Part shown: piece after piece, positions 43,040-51,885 of the stretch | Position numbering within the stretch: the first letter of the stretch is position 1 | How the letters are laid out: every line of letters begins with the position of its first letter | Source: Microbacterium oxydans | GTDB taxonomy: Bacteria; Actinomycetota; Actinomycetes; Actinomycetales; Microbacteriaceae | Assembly (NCBI RefSeq): GCF_900095745.1 | Contig: NZ_FMIR01000010.1 | Location: forward strand, 115,845 to 179,844 | DNA length: 64,000 nucleotides | Direction of reading: 5' to 3' | The notes under the pieces: generated by a model | Seen by the model: only the letters and a program-made list of their open reading frames with translations | What the model was told of the DNA's origin: nothing | The model's database searches: none | Position numbers and translations under genes: made by a program

Positions 43040-46000
43040 CGCGGCGACGGCAGCCTTCGGCGTGACGGCGGCGGATGCGGCAGAGGCCGCAGAGGAGCCG
43101 ACCGCGTTCGTCGCCTTCACCGTGAACGTGTATGCCGTCCCGTTCGCGAGGCCCGTGACCGTGGCCGTCGTGGCACCCGTGGTCGTGGCGGTCTTGCCGC
43201 CGGGCTGCGCCGTCACCGTGTAGCCCGTGATCGCGGACCCGCCGTTCGACCCCGACGCCGTCCACGACACCGTCGCCTGGGCGTTGCCGGCCACCGCCGA
43301 CACCGCGGTCGGGGCCACCGGAGCGGTCGGGGCGGTCGTCGGCGTCACGGCCGCGGAGGCGGCAGACGCGACAGACGTGCCGATCGCATTCTTCGCCGTG
43401 ACCGTGAACGTGTAGGCCGTTCCGTTCGTGAGCCCGGTGACCGTCGCGGTCGTCGCACCCGTCGTCGTCACCTTGGCACCGCCCGGCGACGCCGTCACGG
43501 TGTAACCCGTGATCGCAGACCCGCCGTTCGAGGTCGGGGCCTTCCACGACACCGTCGCCTGCCCGTTGCCGGCCACCGCCGACACCGCGGTCGGGGCGCC
43601 GGGAGCCTTCGGTGCGGCCACAGGGGTGACCGCGTCCGAGACGGCCGATGCCACGGACGTCCCGACGGCGTTCGTCGCCGTGACGATGAACTTGTACGCG
43701 GTGCCGTTCGTGAGTCCGGTGACCGTCCCGGTCGTCGCACCCGTCGTCGTCACCTTGGCACCGCCCGGCGACGCCGTCACGGTGTAACCCGTGATCGCAG
43801 ACCCGCCGTTCGAGGTCGGCGCCTTCCACGACACCACGGCCTGCCCGTCGCCGGGAACGGCCGACACCGCGGTCGGAGCGGTCGGCACCGTCAGGGGCTT
43901 GAGCGTGGTGAACGAGACCCGCGGCGATTCCACACCGCTGCCGACCGCGTTCACCGCGGTCACAGACGCCGCATAGGTCGTCTGCGCGGTGAGCCCGGTG
44001 AGCGAGAAGGACGCACCGGTGACGGCGATCTCTCGGACGAGCGCTCCCCCGGTGTAGATCCGCACCGAGTACCCGGTGATCGGAGATCCTCCCGAGGCGG
44101 GCGCCGTCCAGTCGAGCTGTGCGGCCGTGTCCTGCAGCTTCGACACGACGGGCACCGTCGGAGCCTTCGGCACCGACGGCTTCGCCTTCACGGTCAGCGT
44201 CGCGATGTCCGTCGTCTTCGTCGATCCTCCAGACGTGAAGACGGCGCGCACCGCTGTGCCGGAGTCGGCCAGCGTTCCGGTCAGCGCGAGCGTCGTGTCG
44301 GTCGCACCCGCGATCGTCGTGAACGTCGCGGCTCCCTGCTTGCGCTTCTCCCACCGGATCGTCGGGGCCGTCGCGCCCGATGCGGCGGCACGGAAGGTCG
44401 CCGTCTCACCGTCGGTCACGGTCACGTCGGCGGGCTGTCGCTGAATCGTGAACTCATCGCTGATGGACTGCTCGGGCGTGCGCGGCTCCTCCCCCGAGGC
44501 GAGCGCACGCAGCTGCGGCGAGACGCTCACAGTCCCTCCGGCGGACACCTCCACGGCATCCGCCTCGCGCAACGTCTTCTTGCCGTCGAACCACGTCGTG
44601 CCCGTCGTCGGCGAGTACACGTACAACCCGTACGATCCCGCCTCAACCGGAGGCAGGGTGTAGGTGCCATGCTCATCCGTTGTGGTCTCGACGTCGAGGA
44701 TCGTTCCCCCTGGCGTGGCACCAAACATCTGAGTCAGCGGTGCGAAGAACGCCCCGATCCCCGTGTCCGGCATCGACGCGAGGCCGACCGTGGCCCCGGC
44801 GAGCGGGTTGCCGTCGGCGTCGAGCACCGACCCGATGATGACGCCGCCGAGACGCATGGAGGCGTCGACGGCCGTGACCGGCTTGCCCGCGACGCTGATC
44901 TTCGTCGCGGTTCCCGAGGTCGTGGCATCCTTCCACCACTCCTCGACGTACAGTCCGTTCCAGTTCACGAAGCGCACGGTGTAGGTGCCGTCGGCCAGGG
45001 CGGGAGTGCGATAGGTGCCATCGCCGGAGGTGGTCGCCGAGGCGACGATCTCCCCCGCGGCGTTCCAGACATCGACCTGGATGCCGGGCAGCGGATTCGT
45101 CGTGTTCTCGCCGGTCGCCCGGCCGCTCACGCGCTGCCCCTTGGCGAGCGCGAACGTGATGTCCTTGAGATCCGTGCCGGCGACGGTGACGCGTCGTGTC
45201 GCGGCCGAGTAGGTGGCAGAACCCTCCGCCGCGACGACGTCCCAGGCGCCGGGGGCCCCGACCACGACGCGGTAGGTCCCGTCGGACTGGGTCATGCCGT
45301 AGGCGGTCGAGTAGGTGACGAGCGACTGCGCCCGCACGGATGCCCCGGACACCGGCTCACCCGTCGCCGCATCGGTCAGGCGTCCGCTGACCGCCCAGCC
45401 CCGCTGCGTCGCGATGTCGAGCACGGTCGGCTTGCCGGCGACGACGGTGAACGGCGTCGTCGTCTCGCGCAGCGCGTCGCCGTTCGGGGAGAATCCGGAG
45501 GTGCGCACACGGTAGACGCCCGGTTCCACGGAGAACCCGAACTGCGCACCGGTCGGGTACGACGAGTCCACGTAGTTCCACCACTCGCCGTCCTGGCGCT
45601 CGATCGTCACGTCGACGCGCGCGATCTGCGATCCGTCGGTCGTCCGCAACGCCCCCGTGACGTTCAGGTTCTTGCGCAGATCGAAGTCGACGCCGCCGAA
45701 GACCTTTCCGGGCAGGACCGTGATCGGCGTGACACCATCGGGAGACTCGGAGCCGTTCCAGTAGACGCCGTTGACCGAGACGATCCACGTGCCCGTCAGT
45801 CCGGAGACCTCCCACTTCACGGCCGAGCCGTCGGTGGTCGGCACCGCGATGGAGCGCTGATCGGAGCCGTCCTGCTTGCTCAACGAGACCCAGTACGACT
45901 GACCTGCGATGCTCGGCGTGAGGCTTCCGCTGATCGTGCCGCCGAGGACGGCGGTGACGTCGGCGCGGAACGTCGCGTCGAGGCCGAGCTCGATCACCGT

Positions 46001-47836
46001 GGCAGCCGGATCGTTCGCGGTGGCTCCGTACCAGACATCGACCACGCCGCTCGTGCCGGAGGTGACCTTGACGACGTAGTTCTCGCGGTTCAGACCCTTG
46101 ACCGTGTATCGGCCCTGCGCATCCGTGGTCGCCGTGGCGACCGGCTGGAAGGTGTTGTGCGCCGCGAACACGGAGATCGTGGCGCCCTTCACCGCGGCAC
46201 CGCCCGCGAAGGAGACGGTGCCGGCGATCGAGCCGCCCTTCACCGCGACGAAGTCGATGCCGTCGTAGACCGTGCCATCCGTCGTCGCACGCACGAGATC
46301 CGCCTCGGCCGCGCTCCTCTTGCCGTCGTACCACTGCTGCGGCGCTCCCGTGGAGCCCGCCTGGCTCAGACCGACGGTGTACTCCCCCGCCGCCAGCGGG
46401 TAGGACGAGTACGAGCCGTCGGCAGCGGTCACGGTGGACCCGACGTCGTTGCCCGCCAGACGGAACCAGACCGTGTCGCCTTCTCGAGGCGTCCCGTCGG
46501 GGTCGGTCGACGTGCCGGAGATGCGCACACCGGCCGTCACCGTGGCGTCGCGGCCGGTCAGCGAACCGGAGGCCGCCGTGACGGTGATGGTCCCGGCATC
46601 CTCCCAGCTGCCGACGCCGGGCCAGTACGTGGGCGGTCCGGAACTGGAGAAGCTCAGGTCATAGGTACCGGGAACGACGTTGATGAGGGTGTACGTGCCG
46701 TTGGCCGCAGTGGACGCGGACCGGGAGAGGCTCCCCGCCACCCACGGGCGAGGGTTCAGCGTGACACCGGCGCCTTCGACGGGGTTCCCCTTGAGATCGC
46801 GGACCGTGCCCGAGATGGTCCGGGAGCTCACCGTCACGCCGATCCCGATGTTCGCCACCGCACCGTTCACGACGATCAGCTTCGCCGTTTCGTACGAGGT
46901 TCCTCCGTGGTACGCGTCGATACCCAGGCCGTACGCGCTCACCGATGCGCGATACGTACCCTTGGGGACGGTCACCGACCAGGGCGTCGAGCCCGTCTGG
47001 ATCGAGAGGGGCAGATCGAACTGCATGCCGTCCGCCGACAGCTGGAGCCGCGCCTCGGTGAGCGACAGGGGGCCCGTGACCGCCACGGTTCCCGACACCT
47101 GCTGTCCCGCGACGAGCGCGACATCGCCCAGCGTCGAGACGGCCGCGACCGGCTCGAGGACCCACTGATCCTCCGCCCAGTTGCCGGGAAGGATCTTGCG
47201 GTCCGTGCCGAGCGTTCCGGCGACATAGCCCGCCCCCGGGGTCACCAGGAGATAGAACGGACGCGCCGTGTCGACGTGCATCGTGAAGGTGCCGTCTGCG
47301 CCGGTGGTGACCTGAGCCAACAGGCCGGGACCATCGCCGTAGATGGCCTCCGCGCGGAGGTTCACTCCCCTGACGGCTGCTCCGGCGGGGGTCACGAAGC
47401 GTCCGGAGACGGTGACCCTCACCACCTCGCCGTAGCTCGATTCCGGCGGGCCCGCCTCGGTCGCTGCCGCACCGGCGATGCGCGACTGCGTCGACGGGGC
47501 ATCCTGGGTCGGCGGTACGGCGTCGGAAGAGGCGTCGTCGGAAGAAGCATCGTCGGAAGAAGCATCGCGGGATGAGACGTCACCGAGTTCGGTGCTGATC
47601 TGCGCTCCGTGGGCCGCGGAGACCACGGCGGGGTCGTCGCTGACCAGATCCGGTGCCGCTGCGGTGACGATCGTCGGGGTCGCGGGTGCGATCTCGCCGG
47701 CGACGGCGGGCACTGCGGAGGAGGCGATCAGCGCGAGTGCGGTGAGCAGGACTCCGCCGGTGCGGAGCATGCGGGACCCCAGCCCCCGGTGGGATTCGGA
47801 CAGCGCAGCGCGACGGCGCGAACGGACAGGACTCAC
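42122..47836 (-). CDS. Giant secreted cell-wall-binding protein with FnIII, Ig-like and CWB2 repeats
   Basis: A 1904-residue surface protein. A long basic leader and hydrophobic core (TGGVLLTALALIASSAVPAVAGE) form a Sec signal. A Ser-Asp-Ala repeat follows (about residues 85-105), then about ten carboxypeptidase-regulatory-like or SpaA-like beta-sandwich modules to about residue 1110 (recurring GTYTL..V.PGTYDL-type strands), an Ig-like module (about 1130-1220), four fibronectin III domains (about 1222-1597, the last three nearly alike), and three CWB2 repeats (about 1600-1904). CWB2 domains bind teichoic or other anionic wall polymers. I start at GTG 47836, which is well spaced from AGGGGAG; a TTG two codons earlier is only 2 nt from it. 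It stands alone; probable role is adhesion or wall scaffolding. Confidence 0.9.
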   Translation of the reverse strand: MSPVRSRRRAALSESHRGLGSRMLRTGGVLLTALALIASSAVPAVAGEIAPATPTIVTAAAPDLVSDDPAVVSAAHGAQISTELGDVSSRDASSDDASSDDASSDAVPPTQDAPSTQSRIAGAAATEAGPPESSYGEVVRVTVSGRFVTPAGAAVRGVNLRAEAIYGDGPGLLAQVTTGADGTFTMHVDTARPFYLLVTPGAGYVAGTLGTDRKILPGNWAEDQWVLEPVAAVSTLGDVALVAGQQVSGTVAVTGPLSLTEARLQLSADGMQFDLPLSIQTGSTPWSVTVPKGTYRASVSAYGLGIDAYHGGTSYETAKLIVVNGAVANIGIGVTVSSRTISGTVRDLKGNPVEGAGVTLNPRPWVAGSLSRSASTAANGTYTLINVVPGTYDLSFSSSGPPTYWPGVGSWEDAGTITVTAASGSLTGRDATVTAGVRISGTSTDPDGTPREGDTVWFRLAGNDVGSTVTAADGSYSSYPLAAGEYTVGLSQAGSTGAPQQWYDGKRSAAEADLVRATTDGTVYDGIDFVAVKGGSIAGTVSFAGGAAVKGATISVFAAHNTFQPVATATTDAQGRYTVKGLNRENYVVKVTSGTSGVVDVWYGATANDPAATVIELGLDATFRADVTAVLGGTISGSLTPSIAGQSYWVSLSKQDGSDQRSIAVPTTDGSAVKWEVSGLTGTWIVSVNGVYWNGSESPDGVTPITVLPGKVFGGVDFDLRKNLNVTGALRTTDGSQIARVDVTIERQDGEWWNYVDSSYPTGAQFGFSVEPGVYRVRTSGFSPNGDALRETTTPFTVVAGKPTVLDIATQRGWAVSGRLTDAATGEPVSGASVRAQSLVTYSTAYGMTQSDGTYRVVVGAPGAWDVVAAEGSATYSAATRRVTVAGTDLKDITFALAKGQRVSGRATGENTTNPLPGIQVDVWNAAGEIVASATTSGDGTYRTPALADGTYTVRFVNWNGLYVEEWWKDATTSGTATKISVAGKPVTAVDASMRLGGVIIGSVLDADGNPLAGATVGLASMPDTGIGAFFAPLTQMFGATPGGTILDVETTTDEHGTYTLPPVEAGSYGLYVYSPTTGTTWFDGKKTLREADAVEVSAGGTVSVSPQLRALASGEEPRTPEQSISDEFTIQRQPADVTVTDGETATFRAAASGATAPTIRWEKRKQGAATFTTIAGATDTTLALTGTLADSGTAVRAVFTSGGSTKTTDIATLTVKAKPSVPKAPTVPVVSKLQDTAAQLDWTAPASGGSPITGYSVRIYTGGALVREIAVTGASFSLTGLTAQTTYAASVTAVNAVGSGVESPRVSFTTLKPLTVPTAPTAVSAVPGDGQAVVSWKAPTSNGGSAITGYTVTASPGGAKVTTTGATTGTVTGLTNGTAYKFIVTATNAVGTSVASAVSDAVTPVAAPKAPGAPTAVSAVAGNGQATVSWKAPTSNGGSAITGYTVTASPGGAKVTTTGATTATVTGLTNGTAYTFTVTAKNAIGTSVASAASAAVTPTTAPTAPVAPTAVSAVAGNAQATVSWTASGSNGGSAITGYTVTAQPGGKTATTTGATTATVTGLANGTAYTFTVKATNAVGSSAASAASAAVTPKAAVAAVSRQSGPGRYETAVAVSVASFPTAGVPVVYLANGRDFPDALAGAAAAGHFGGPVLLTEPGALPPVVAAELARLKPQKIVILGGTGVVSEAVKKQAGAYTTGGVTRQSGPGRYETAVAVSVASFPTAGVPVVYLANGRGFPDALAGAAAAGHFGGPVLLTEPGALPPVVAAELARLKPQRIVILGGTGVVTEAVKKQAGAYTTGGVSRQSGPGRYETAVAVSVASFPTAGVPVVYLANGRDFPDALAGAAAAGHFGGPVLLTEPGALPPVVAQELARLKPQKIVILGGTGVVTEAVKKQAETYVKR
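43060..43900 (-). repeat. Three tandem repeats of about 280 bp encoding FnIII domains
   Basis: Each unit encodes a fibronectin III module of about 94 residues with PTAVSAV, VSWKAPTSNGGSAITGYTVT, TTTGATT and GLTNGTAY. The first two share long identical DNA stretches (for example the segments around 43440-43520 and 43720-43810). They precede the CWB2 repeats. The spacing is far too long and coding too clear for a CRISPR array. Confidence 0.8.
47521..47572 (-). repeat. 15-bp tandem repeat encoding Ala-Ser-Ser-Asp-Asp units
   Basis: The DNA repeats a 15-base unit close to GAAGARGCRTCGTCG about three times and encodes DASSDDASSDDASSD just after the signal peptide of the surface protein. It is likely a flexible acidic linker and a hotspot for slippage. 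Confidence 0.7.
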
Positions 47837-47984
47837 GGACAATCTCCCCTAGATCGAGCGAAGCCGGCTCAGTCCATTCGATCGAACAACCGGTATTCTG
47901 CGCTGATCGTAGCAGAGGGCGAACCCTACGTCGGATGAACAATTTCCGACGGAGACAACGCCGTGTCACGGCCGCATCCGAGGC
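47837..47984 (-). promoter_or_regulatory. Upstream region of the surface-protein gene
   Basis: AGGGGAG (47850 or so, minus strand) is the ribosome-binding site. A perfect 10-bp palindrome TTCGATCGAA lies at 47877-47886, about 40 bases before the start, and could be an operator. No promoter pair stands out. Confidence 0.35.
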
Positions 47985-48009
47985 CTCAGGCCCGCCTGCA
48001 GGGCCTGAG
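47985..48009 (-). terminator. Hairpin touching the glycerate kinase stop codon
   Basis: CTCAGGCCC-GCCTGCA-GGGCCTGAG forms a perfect 9-bp stem that begins at the base next to the stop codon of the glycerate kinase gene. There is no T run. Confidence 0.6.
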
Positions 48010-49119
48010 TCAGGACGCCGCGGCGCGGGCCAGCACGGCGCCGGCCTCCCGCAGCCAGTGCGCGGGGTCGGCGAGAGCTGCGTCGGAGGATCCGGCAAGA
48101 TCGGTGAGAGACACGGATACCGTGAACAGCGCGGTGTCGGCATCCGCGGTGATGCGTCCGGCGGCGAGTAACGCGCGGGTGCCCGCCGCAGCGGCGAGGC
48201 CGGCGAGGAACGAGGGCACCTTGCCGTCGCCGGACTGTCCGTCGTAGGAGCCCTCACCGGTGATGACGATGTCGGCGTCGGCGATCGCGTCGGCGAGGCC
48301 GATGAGCTCGGCCACCTCGGCGGCGCCGGGAGCGAGCACGCCGCCCCACACGACGAGCGCGGCACCGGTGCCGCCCGCCGCGCCGTTGCCCTCCCCCGCC
48401 GGGTCGATGCCCAGCAGCTCGGCGAGGCGGCGCAGACCGTCGTCGACGAGCGCGATGTCCGCCATCGCGCGCAGCCCCTTCTGCGGGCCGAACACCGCGG
48501 CCGCACCCCGTGGGCCGGTGAGCGGGTTGGTGACGTCGGTCAGCACGCGCACCTCGGGCGCCGCTCGCAACCCCGTCAGGTCGACCGCGGCGATCTCGGC
48601 GAGCCCTCGGGCACCGCGGGCCACGGGCACGCCGGACGCGTCGAGGAACCGCGCACCCAGCGCGGTGAGCATCCCGGTGCCGCCGTCGGTCGAGGCGCTC
48701 GACCCGATGCCGACCACGAGACACGAGACGCCGTGGTCGAGGGCTGCGGCCATGGCCTGGCCGAGACCCCTCGTGTCGGCATCCCAGGGCCGCAGCTCGT
48801 CGAGGAGCTCGATTCCGGAGGTCAAGCCGAGGTCGACCACCGCGGTTCCCGCGGGCGCATCCTCGCTCGGCGGCAGCAGCAGCCACGAAGTGTCGACGCG
48901 CGTTCCGGAAGGACCGTCGACGACGACCGGCATCCGGACCGCGCCAGGGACCGCGGCCTCGAATGCGGCGACCGTGCCCTCCCCGCCGTCTGCCATCGGC
49001 CGATGCACGAACTCGGCGGCGGGATCCACCGCGGCCCAGCCCTCGGCGAGCGCGGCCGCGGCATCGGCCGCCGTGATCGTGCCCTTGAAGCTGTCGGGCG
49101 CCAGCACCACGCGGGTCAT
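48010..49119 (-). CDS. Glycerate kinase, GlxK/GarK family
   Basis: A 369-residue kinase that makes phosphoglycerate from D-glycerate. Recognisable blocks are VLAPDSFKGTITAADAAAALAEG, RPMADGGEGT, LVVGIGSSASTDGGTGML, and ITGEGSYDGQSGDGKVP near the C-terminus. It overlaps the LacI regulator gene by four bases and is the last gene of the sugar operon, so glycerate (or tartronate semialdehyde reduced to glycerate) is a likely end product of that pathway. Confidence 0.93.
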   Translation of the reverse strand: MTRVVLAPDSFKGTITAADAAAALAEGWAAVDPAAEFVHRPMADGGEGTVAAFEAAVPGAVRMPVVVDGPSGTRVDTSWLLLPPSEDAPAGTAVVDLGLTSGIELLDELRPWDADTRGLGQAMAAALDHGVSCLVVGIGSSASTDGGTGMLTALGARFLDASGVPVARGARGLAEIAAVDLTGLRAAPEVRVLTDVTNPLTGPRGAAAVFGPQKGLRAMADIALVDDGLRRLAELLGIDPAGEGNGAAGGTGAALVVWGGVLAPGAAEVAELIGLADAIADADIVITGEGSYDGQSGDGKVPSFLAGLAAAAGTRALLAAGRITADADTALFTVSVSLTDLAGSSDAALADPAHWLREAGAVLARAAAS

Positions 49120-50186
49120 CGGGTGATCGCGGGAGTGCTCGCCCGCACGACGACCTCGACAGGGAGCGGCGACTGTTCCCAGTCGGCGTCGACCGTCGCA
49201 CGGAACGCCTGGTAGCCCACCTCGGTCAGCGGCACGCGGACGGTCGTCAGAGCCGGTGACACATCGCTCGCGGCCGGCACGTCGTCGAAGCCGCAGACCG
49301 CGATGTCCGCACCGATCTCACGACCGGCATCGCGGATGGCCGACATCGCGCCGATCGCGACGACGTCGCTGATCGCGAAGACGAGGGTTCCCGCCGGCAC
49401 CCCGTCGGCGAGCGCGGCTGCCATGCCCGCACTCCCCGATTCACGTCGGAAGTCGCCCCGCCGCACGCTCTCCACCACGCCTCCGGAGGCCTCGAACCCG
49501 GCGCGGAAGCCGGCCAGGCGATCGTCGGAGGTACGCACGCCCTCGGCGGCGCCCAGGATGATCGCCGAGCGGTAACCGAGCTCAGCCATTCGCCGCGCCA
49601 GCGTCTCGGCACCGGAACGGTTGTCGATCTCGATGCGGCGGTCGGCATCGCCGTCCGGCCCGAAGGCGACGACCGTGCCGCCCAGGCGGGCGAACTCGGC
49701 GAGCTCGTGCGCGGTGTCGACCTCCATCGGCTCCTGCGTGCGAGAAGCCGCGAGGATCAGCCCGCGCGGCCGCTGACCGCGCAGGGCACGCACGATCCGC
49801 GCCTCCCGCGCCTGGTCGCGTTCGGTGATCGCGATCGTCACGACCAGCCCGTGCTCATCGGCACCACGCGCGACGCCGGACGCGATCAGACCGAAGTAGG
49901 GGTCGGCGATGTCGGCGACGAGCAGGGCGATGACGGGGGACGTTCCCCGGGCGATCGCCTGGGCGGAGACGTTGGCCGTGTAGCCGAGCTTCGCGGCCGC
50001 GGCTTCGACGCGTTCGCGGAACGACTCGGCCACCTTGCGCTCCGAGCCGTTGAGCGCGCGCGAGGCCGTCGCCAGGGAGACACCGGCTTCCCGCGCCACA
50101 TCGTGCAGCGTGGGCGCGGGGCCGCGGGGATGACGCGAGGCGCGCTCCGACGCCGGCCGCTCCGCGGGCGATGCGGGGTTGGTCAT
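49116..50186 (-). CDS. LacI-family regulator of the sugar operon
   Basis: A 356-residue regulator. The LacI headpiece is at residues about 26-75 (PTLHDVAREAGVSLATASRALNGS with the hinge region TANVSAQAIARG), after an unusual 25-residue Pro/Ala/Arg leader; the rest is the periplasmic-binding-protein-like core (VIALLVADIADPYFGLIASGVARGA). It lies inside the operon it probably controls, through AAGCGCTT sites at 54279-54336. TAGGCT lies 7 nt before the ATG, so it may also have its own leaderless transcript together with the glycerate kinase. Confidence 0.9.
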   Translation of the reverse strand: MTNPASPAERPASERASRHPRGPAPTLHDVAREAGVSLATASRALNGSERKVAESFRERVEAAAAKLGYTANVSAQAIARGTSPVIALLVADIADPYFGLIASGVARGADEHGLVVTIAITERDQAREARIVRALRGQRPRGLILAASRTQEPMEVDTAHELAEFARLGGTVVAFGPDGDADRRIEIDNRSGAETLARRMAELGYRSAIILGAAEGVRTSDDRLAGFRAGFEASGGVVESVRRGDFRRESGSAGMAAALADGVPAGTLVFAISDVVAIGAMSAIRDAGREIGADIAVCGFDDVPAASDVSPALTTVRVPLTEVGYQAFRATVDADWEQSPLPVEVVVRASTPAITR

Positions 50187-50214
50187 GTCTCCGAGCCTAC
50201 TTCCCGACTCTTCG

Positions 50215-50979
50215 TCACTCGGGCCTCTCGAGATAGTCGCGCAGCGCTGCCGCTTCGCGTGCGAGCAGGGCCGGATCGTCGCCGGGTATGAACTCGAGAA
50301 GCGCATCCCGTGGGGGCGCTGCGGCCGACGTCGCCGCCGCGAAGAACCGCGTCCACAGCGCATCCCGCGCCCGCAGCGGCAGCCGCTCGTCCTGCGGCCA
50401 CCAGGAGAAGACATGCGCCGCGCTCGTGTGCGCGGCGAGCGCGAGGTACTCCTCCAGCACGGTGTCGACCGAGGCTCCGACCGTCGGCTGCCAGTACGTC
50501 GAGAGCGCGGGGCTTCCGACCTCGTCGAGCAGCCGCAGTGTGGTCGGCGCCGTGTCGGCGAGCGTGCGGGAATGGAACTCGAGGGCGAGCGTGATGCCGC
50601 GGCCTGCCGCCTCCGCTGTCGCGGCCTGCACCCGGTCGACCACCGCGCTCCAGTCGCCGGCGGTCGCGGCATCCGAGCCGATCCTGCCCGCCCAGATGCG
50701 CACCCGGTCGGCGCCGAGCGCCTCGGCGCTGTCGAGCACCGGCGTCAGGGGCTCGTCCGCTCCGGCACGGAAGTACGACCCATACGACGCGACCGCGAGG
50801 CCCGCGTCGGCAGTGAGGCGGGCGACCTCCCCGGCTCGGACGATGTCTCCCGACGGCACGTGCACGTCGCCGCCCCACTCGATCGCCTCGAGCCCGGCAT
50901 CCGCTGCGAGCTCGACGATCCGCTCGGGCGCGAGCTCGCGGAACGTCACCGAGCACAGTCCGGGGCGGGTGCGGGTCAT
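50215..50979 (-). CDS. Sugar phosphate isomerase/epimerase-like TIM barrel 1
   Basis: A 254-residue protein of the xylose isomerase-like TIM-barrel (AP endonuclease 2) family. Metal-site regions are LEAIEWGGDVHVP, LALEFHSRTLADT and LSTYWQPTVG. GAGAGGATG lies before the ATG. It sits in the operon with a second, unrelated-length TIM barrel and a MocA-type dehydrogenase, as in inositol- or keto-sugar-type pathways. Exact substrate unknown. Confidence 0.82.
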   Translation of the reverse strand: MTRTRPGLCSVTFRELAPERIVELAADAGLEAIEWGGDVHVPSGDIVRAGEVARLTADAGLAVASYGSYFRAGADEPLTPVLDSAEALGADRVRIWAGRIGSDAATAGDWSAVVDRVQAATAEAAGRGITLALEFHSRTLADTAPTTLRLLDEVGSPALSTYWQPTVGASVDTVLEEYLALAAHTSAAHVFSWWPQDERLPLRARDALWTRFFAAATSAAAPPRDALLEFIPGDDPALLAREAAALRDYLERPE

Positions 50980-51018
50980 GGCGTCATCCTCTCAGTCCCG
51001 AGCGGCGACCGGCGCGCG

Positions 51019-51885
51019 TCATCCGAGGTGCGGGGAGACGGCCGCGGCGAAGGTCTCGGCGGTGCGGCGCACGACGTTCTCGGGGGCATCCGCCCAGATG
51101 TCGGCGTTGAAGATCTCGACCTCGATGTCGCGGTCGTACCCGGTCGCGATGACAGCTCGGGTGAGCGAACCGAAGTCGATCACCCCGTCGCCCGTGTAGT
51201 GCCGCGAGAGCAGCACGTCGGCGGGGAGGGGAGTCTTCCAGTCGCACACCTGGTAGGTGGCGATGCGGCCTTCGCGACCCGCACGGGCGATCTGCTCGAG
51301 CACCTGCGGATCCCACCAGATGTGGAACGTGTCGACCGCGGCACCGACCACGGCGGGCTCGAAGTCGGCGGCGATGTCGAGCGCCTGACCGAGCGTCGAG
51401 ACGACGGCACGATCGGAGGCGTACATCGGATGCAGCGGCTCGATCGCGAGCGTGACCCCCGCGGCCTTCGCCTCGGGAGCGAGAACGCCGATCGCATCGC
51501 GGACGCGCTCGCGCGCCCCGATCAGGTCGCGCGACCCCTCAGGCAGGCCACCCGCGACGAGCACGAGCACCGCGGTCGAGCCCTCGGCACCGGCGGCGGC
51601 CAGGGTCGCGGTCTCCTCGATGGCCCGACGGTTGTCGTCGAGGGCGGCCTCCCGCTCGGCCCCGGCGGGCAGCGTGAAGAAGCCGCCGCGGCAGTGGGTC
51701 GTGAAGCGCAGCCCCGAGTCGGACAGCATCCGTGCCGCGACGTCGAGGCCGACCTCGTTGACGGGCTCGCGCCACAGTCCGATCGCCTGGATGCCGGCGT
51801 CGGCGGTGACCCGCAGGGCCGTGGCCAGGTCGGCGTATTTGACGGTGGCCTGGTTGATCGACAGGCGCGGATCCACGGCGCTCAC
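51019..51885 (-). CDS. Sugar phosphate isomerase/epimerase-like TIM barrel 2
   Basis: A 288-residue protein of the same superfamily as its neighbour. It has IQAIGLWREPV, TTHCRGGFFTLPAG, VTLAIEPLHPMYASDR (Glu metal ligand), VGAAVDTFHIWWDP (Asp/His ligands) and VEIFNADIWAD near the end. It overlaps the DUF993 gene by four bases. Likely an isomerase, epimerase or dehydratase acting on an oxidised sugar. Confidence 0.85.
   Translation of the reverse strand: MSAVDPRLSINQATVKYADLATALRVTADAGIQAIGLWREPVNEVGLDVAARMLSDSGLRFTTHCRGGFFTLPAGAEREAALDDNRRAIEETATLAAAGAEGSTAVLVLVAGGLPEGSRDLIGARERVRDAIGVLAPEAKAAGVTLAIEPLHPMYASDRAVVSTLGQALDIAADFEPAVVGAAVDTFHIWWDPQVLEQIARAGREGRIATYQVCDWKTPLPADVLLSRHYTGDGVIDFGSLTRAVIATGYDRDIEVEIFNADIWADAPENVVRRTAETFAAAVSPHLG

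Noticed and set aside
43060..43900. Regular repeats as a possible CRISPR array
   Set aside because: The period is about 280 bp and the repeats encode fibronectin III domains in one open frame.
42587..47575. A 1662-codon open frame on the plus strand opposite the surface-protein gene
   Set aside because: It is the GC-skewed mirror of the real gene; its translation is full of Arg, His and Gly with no domains, while the opposite strand has a signal peptide and clear repeats.
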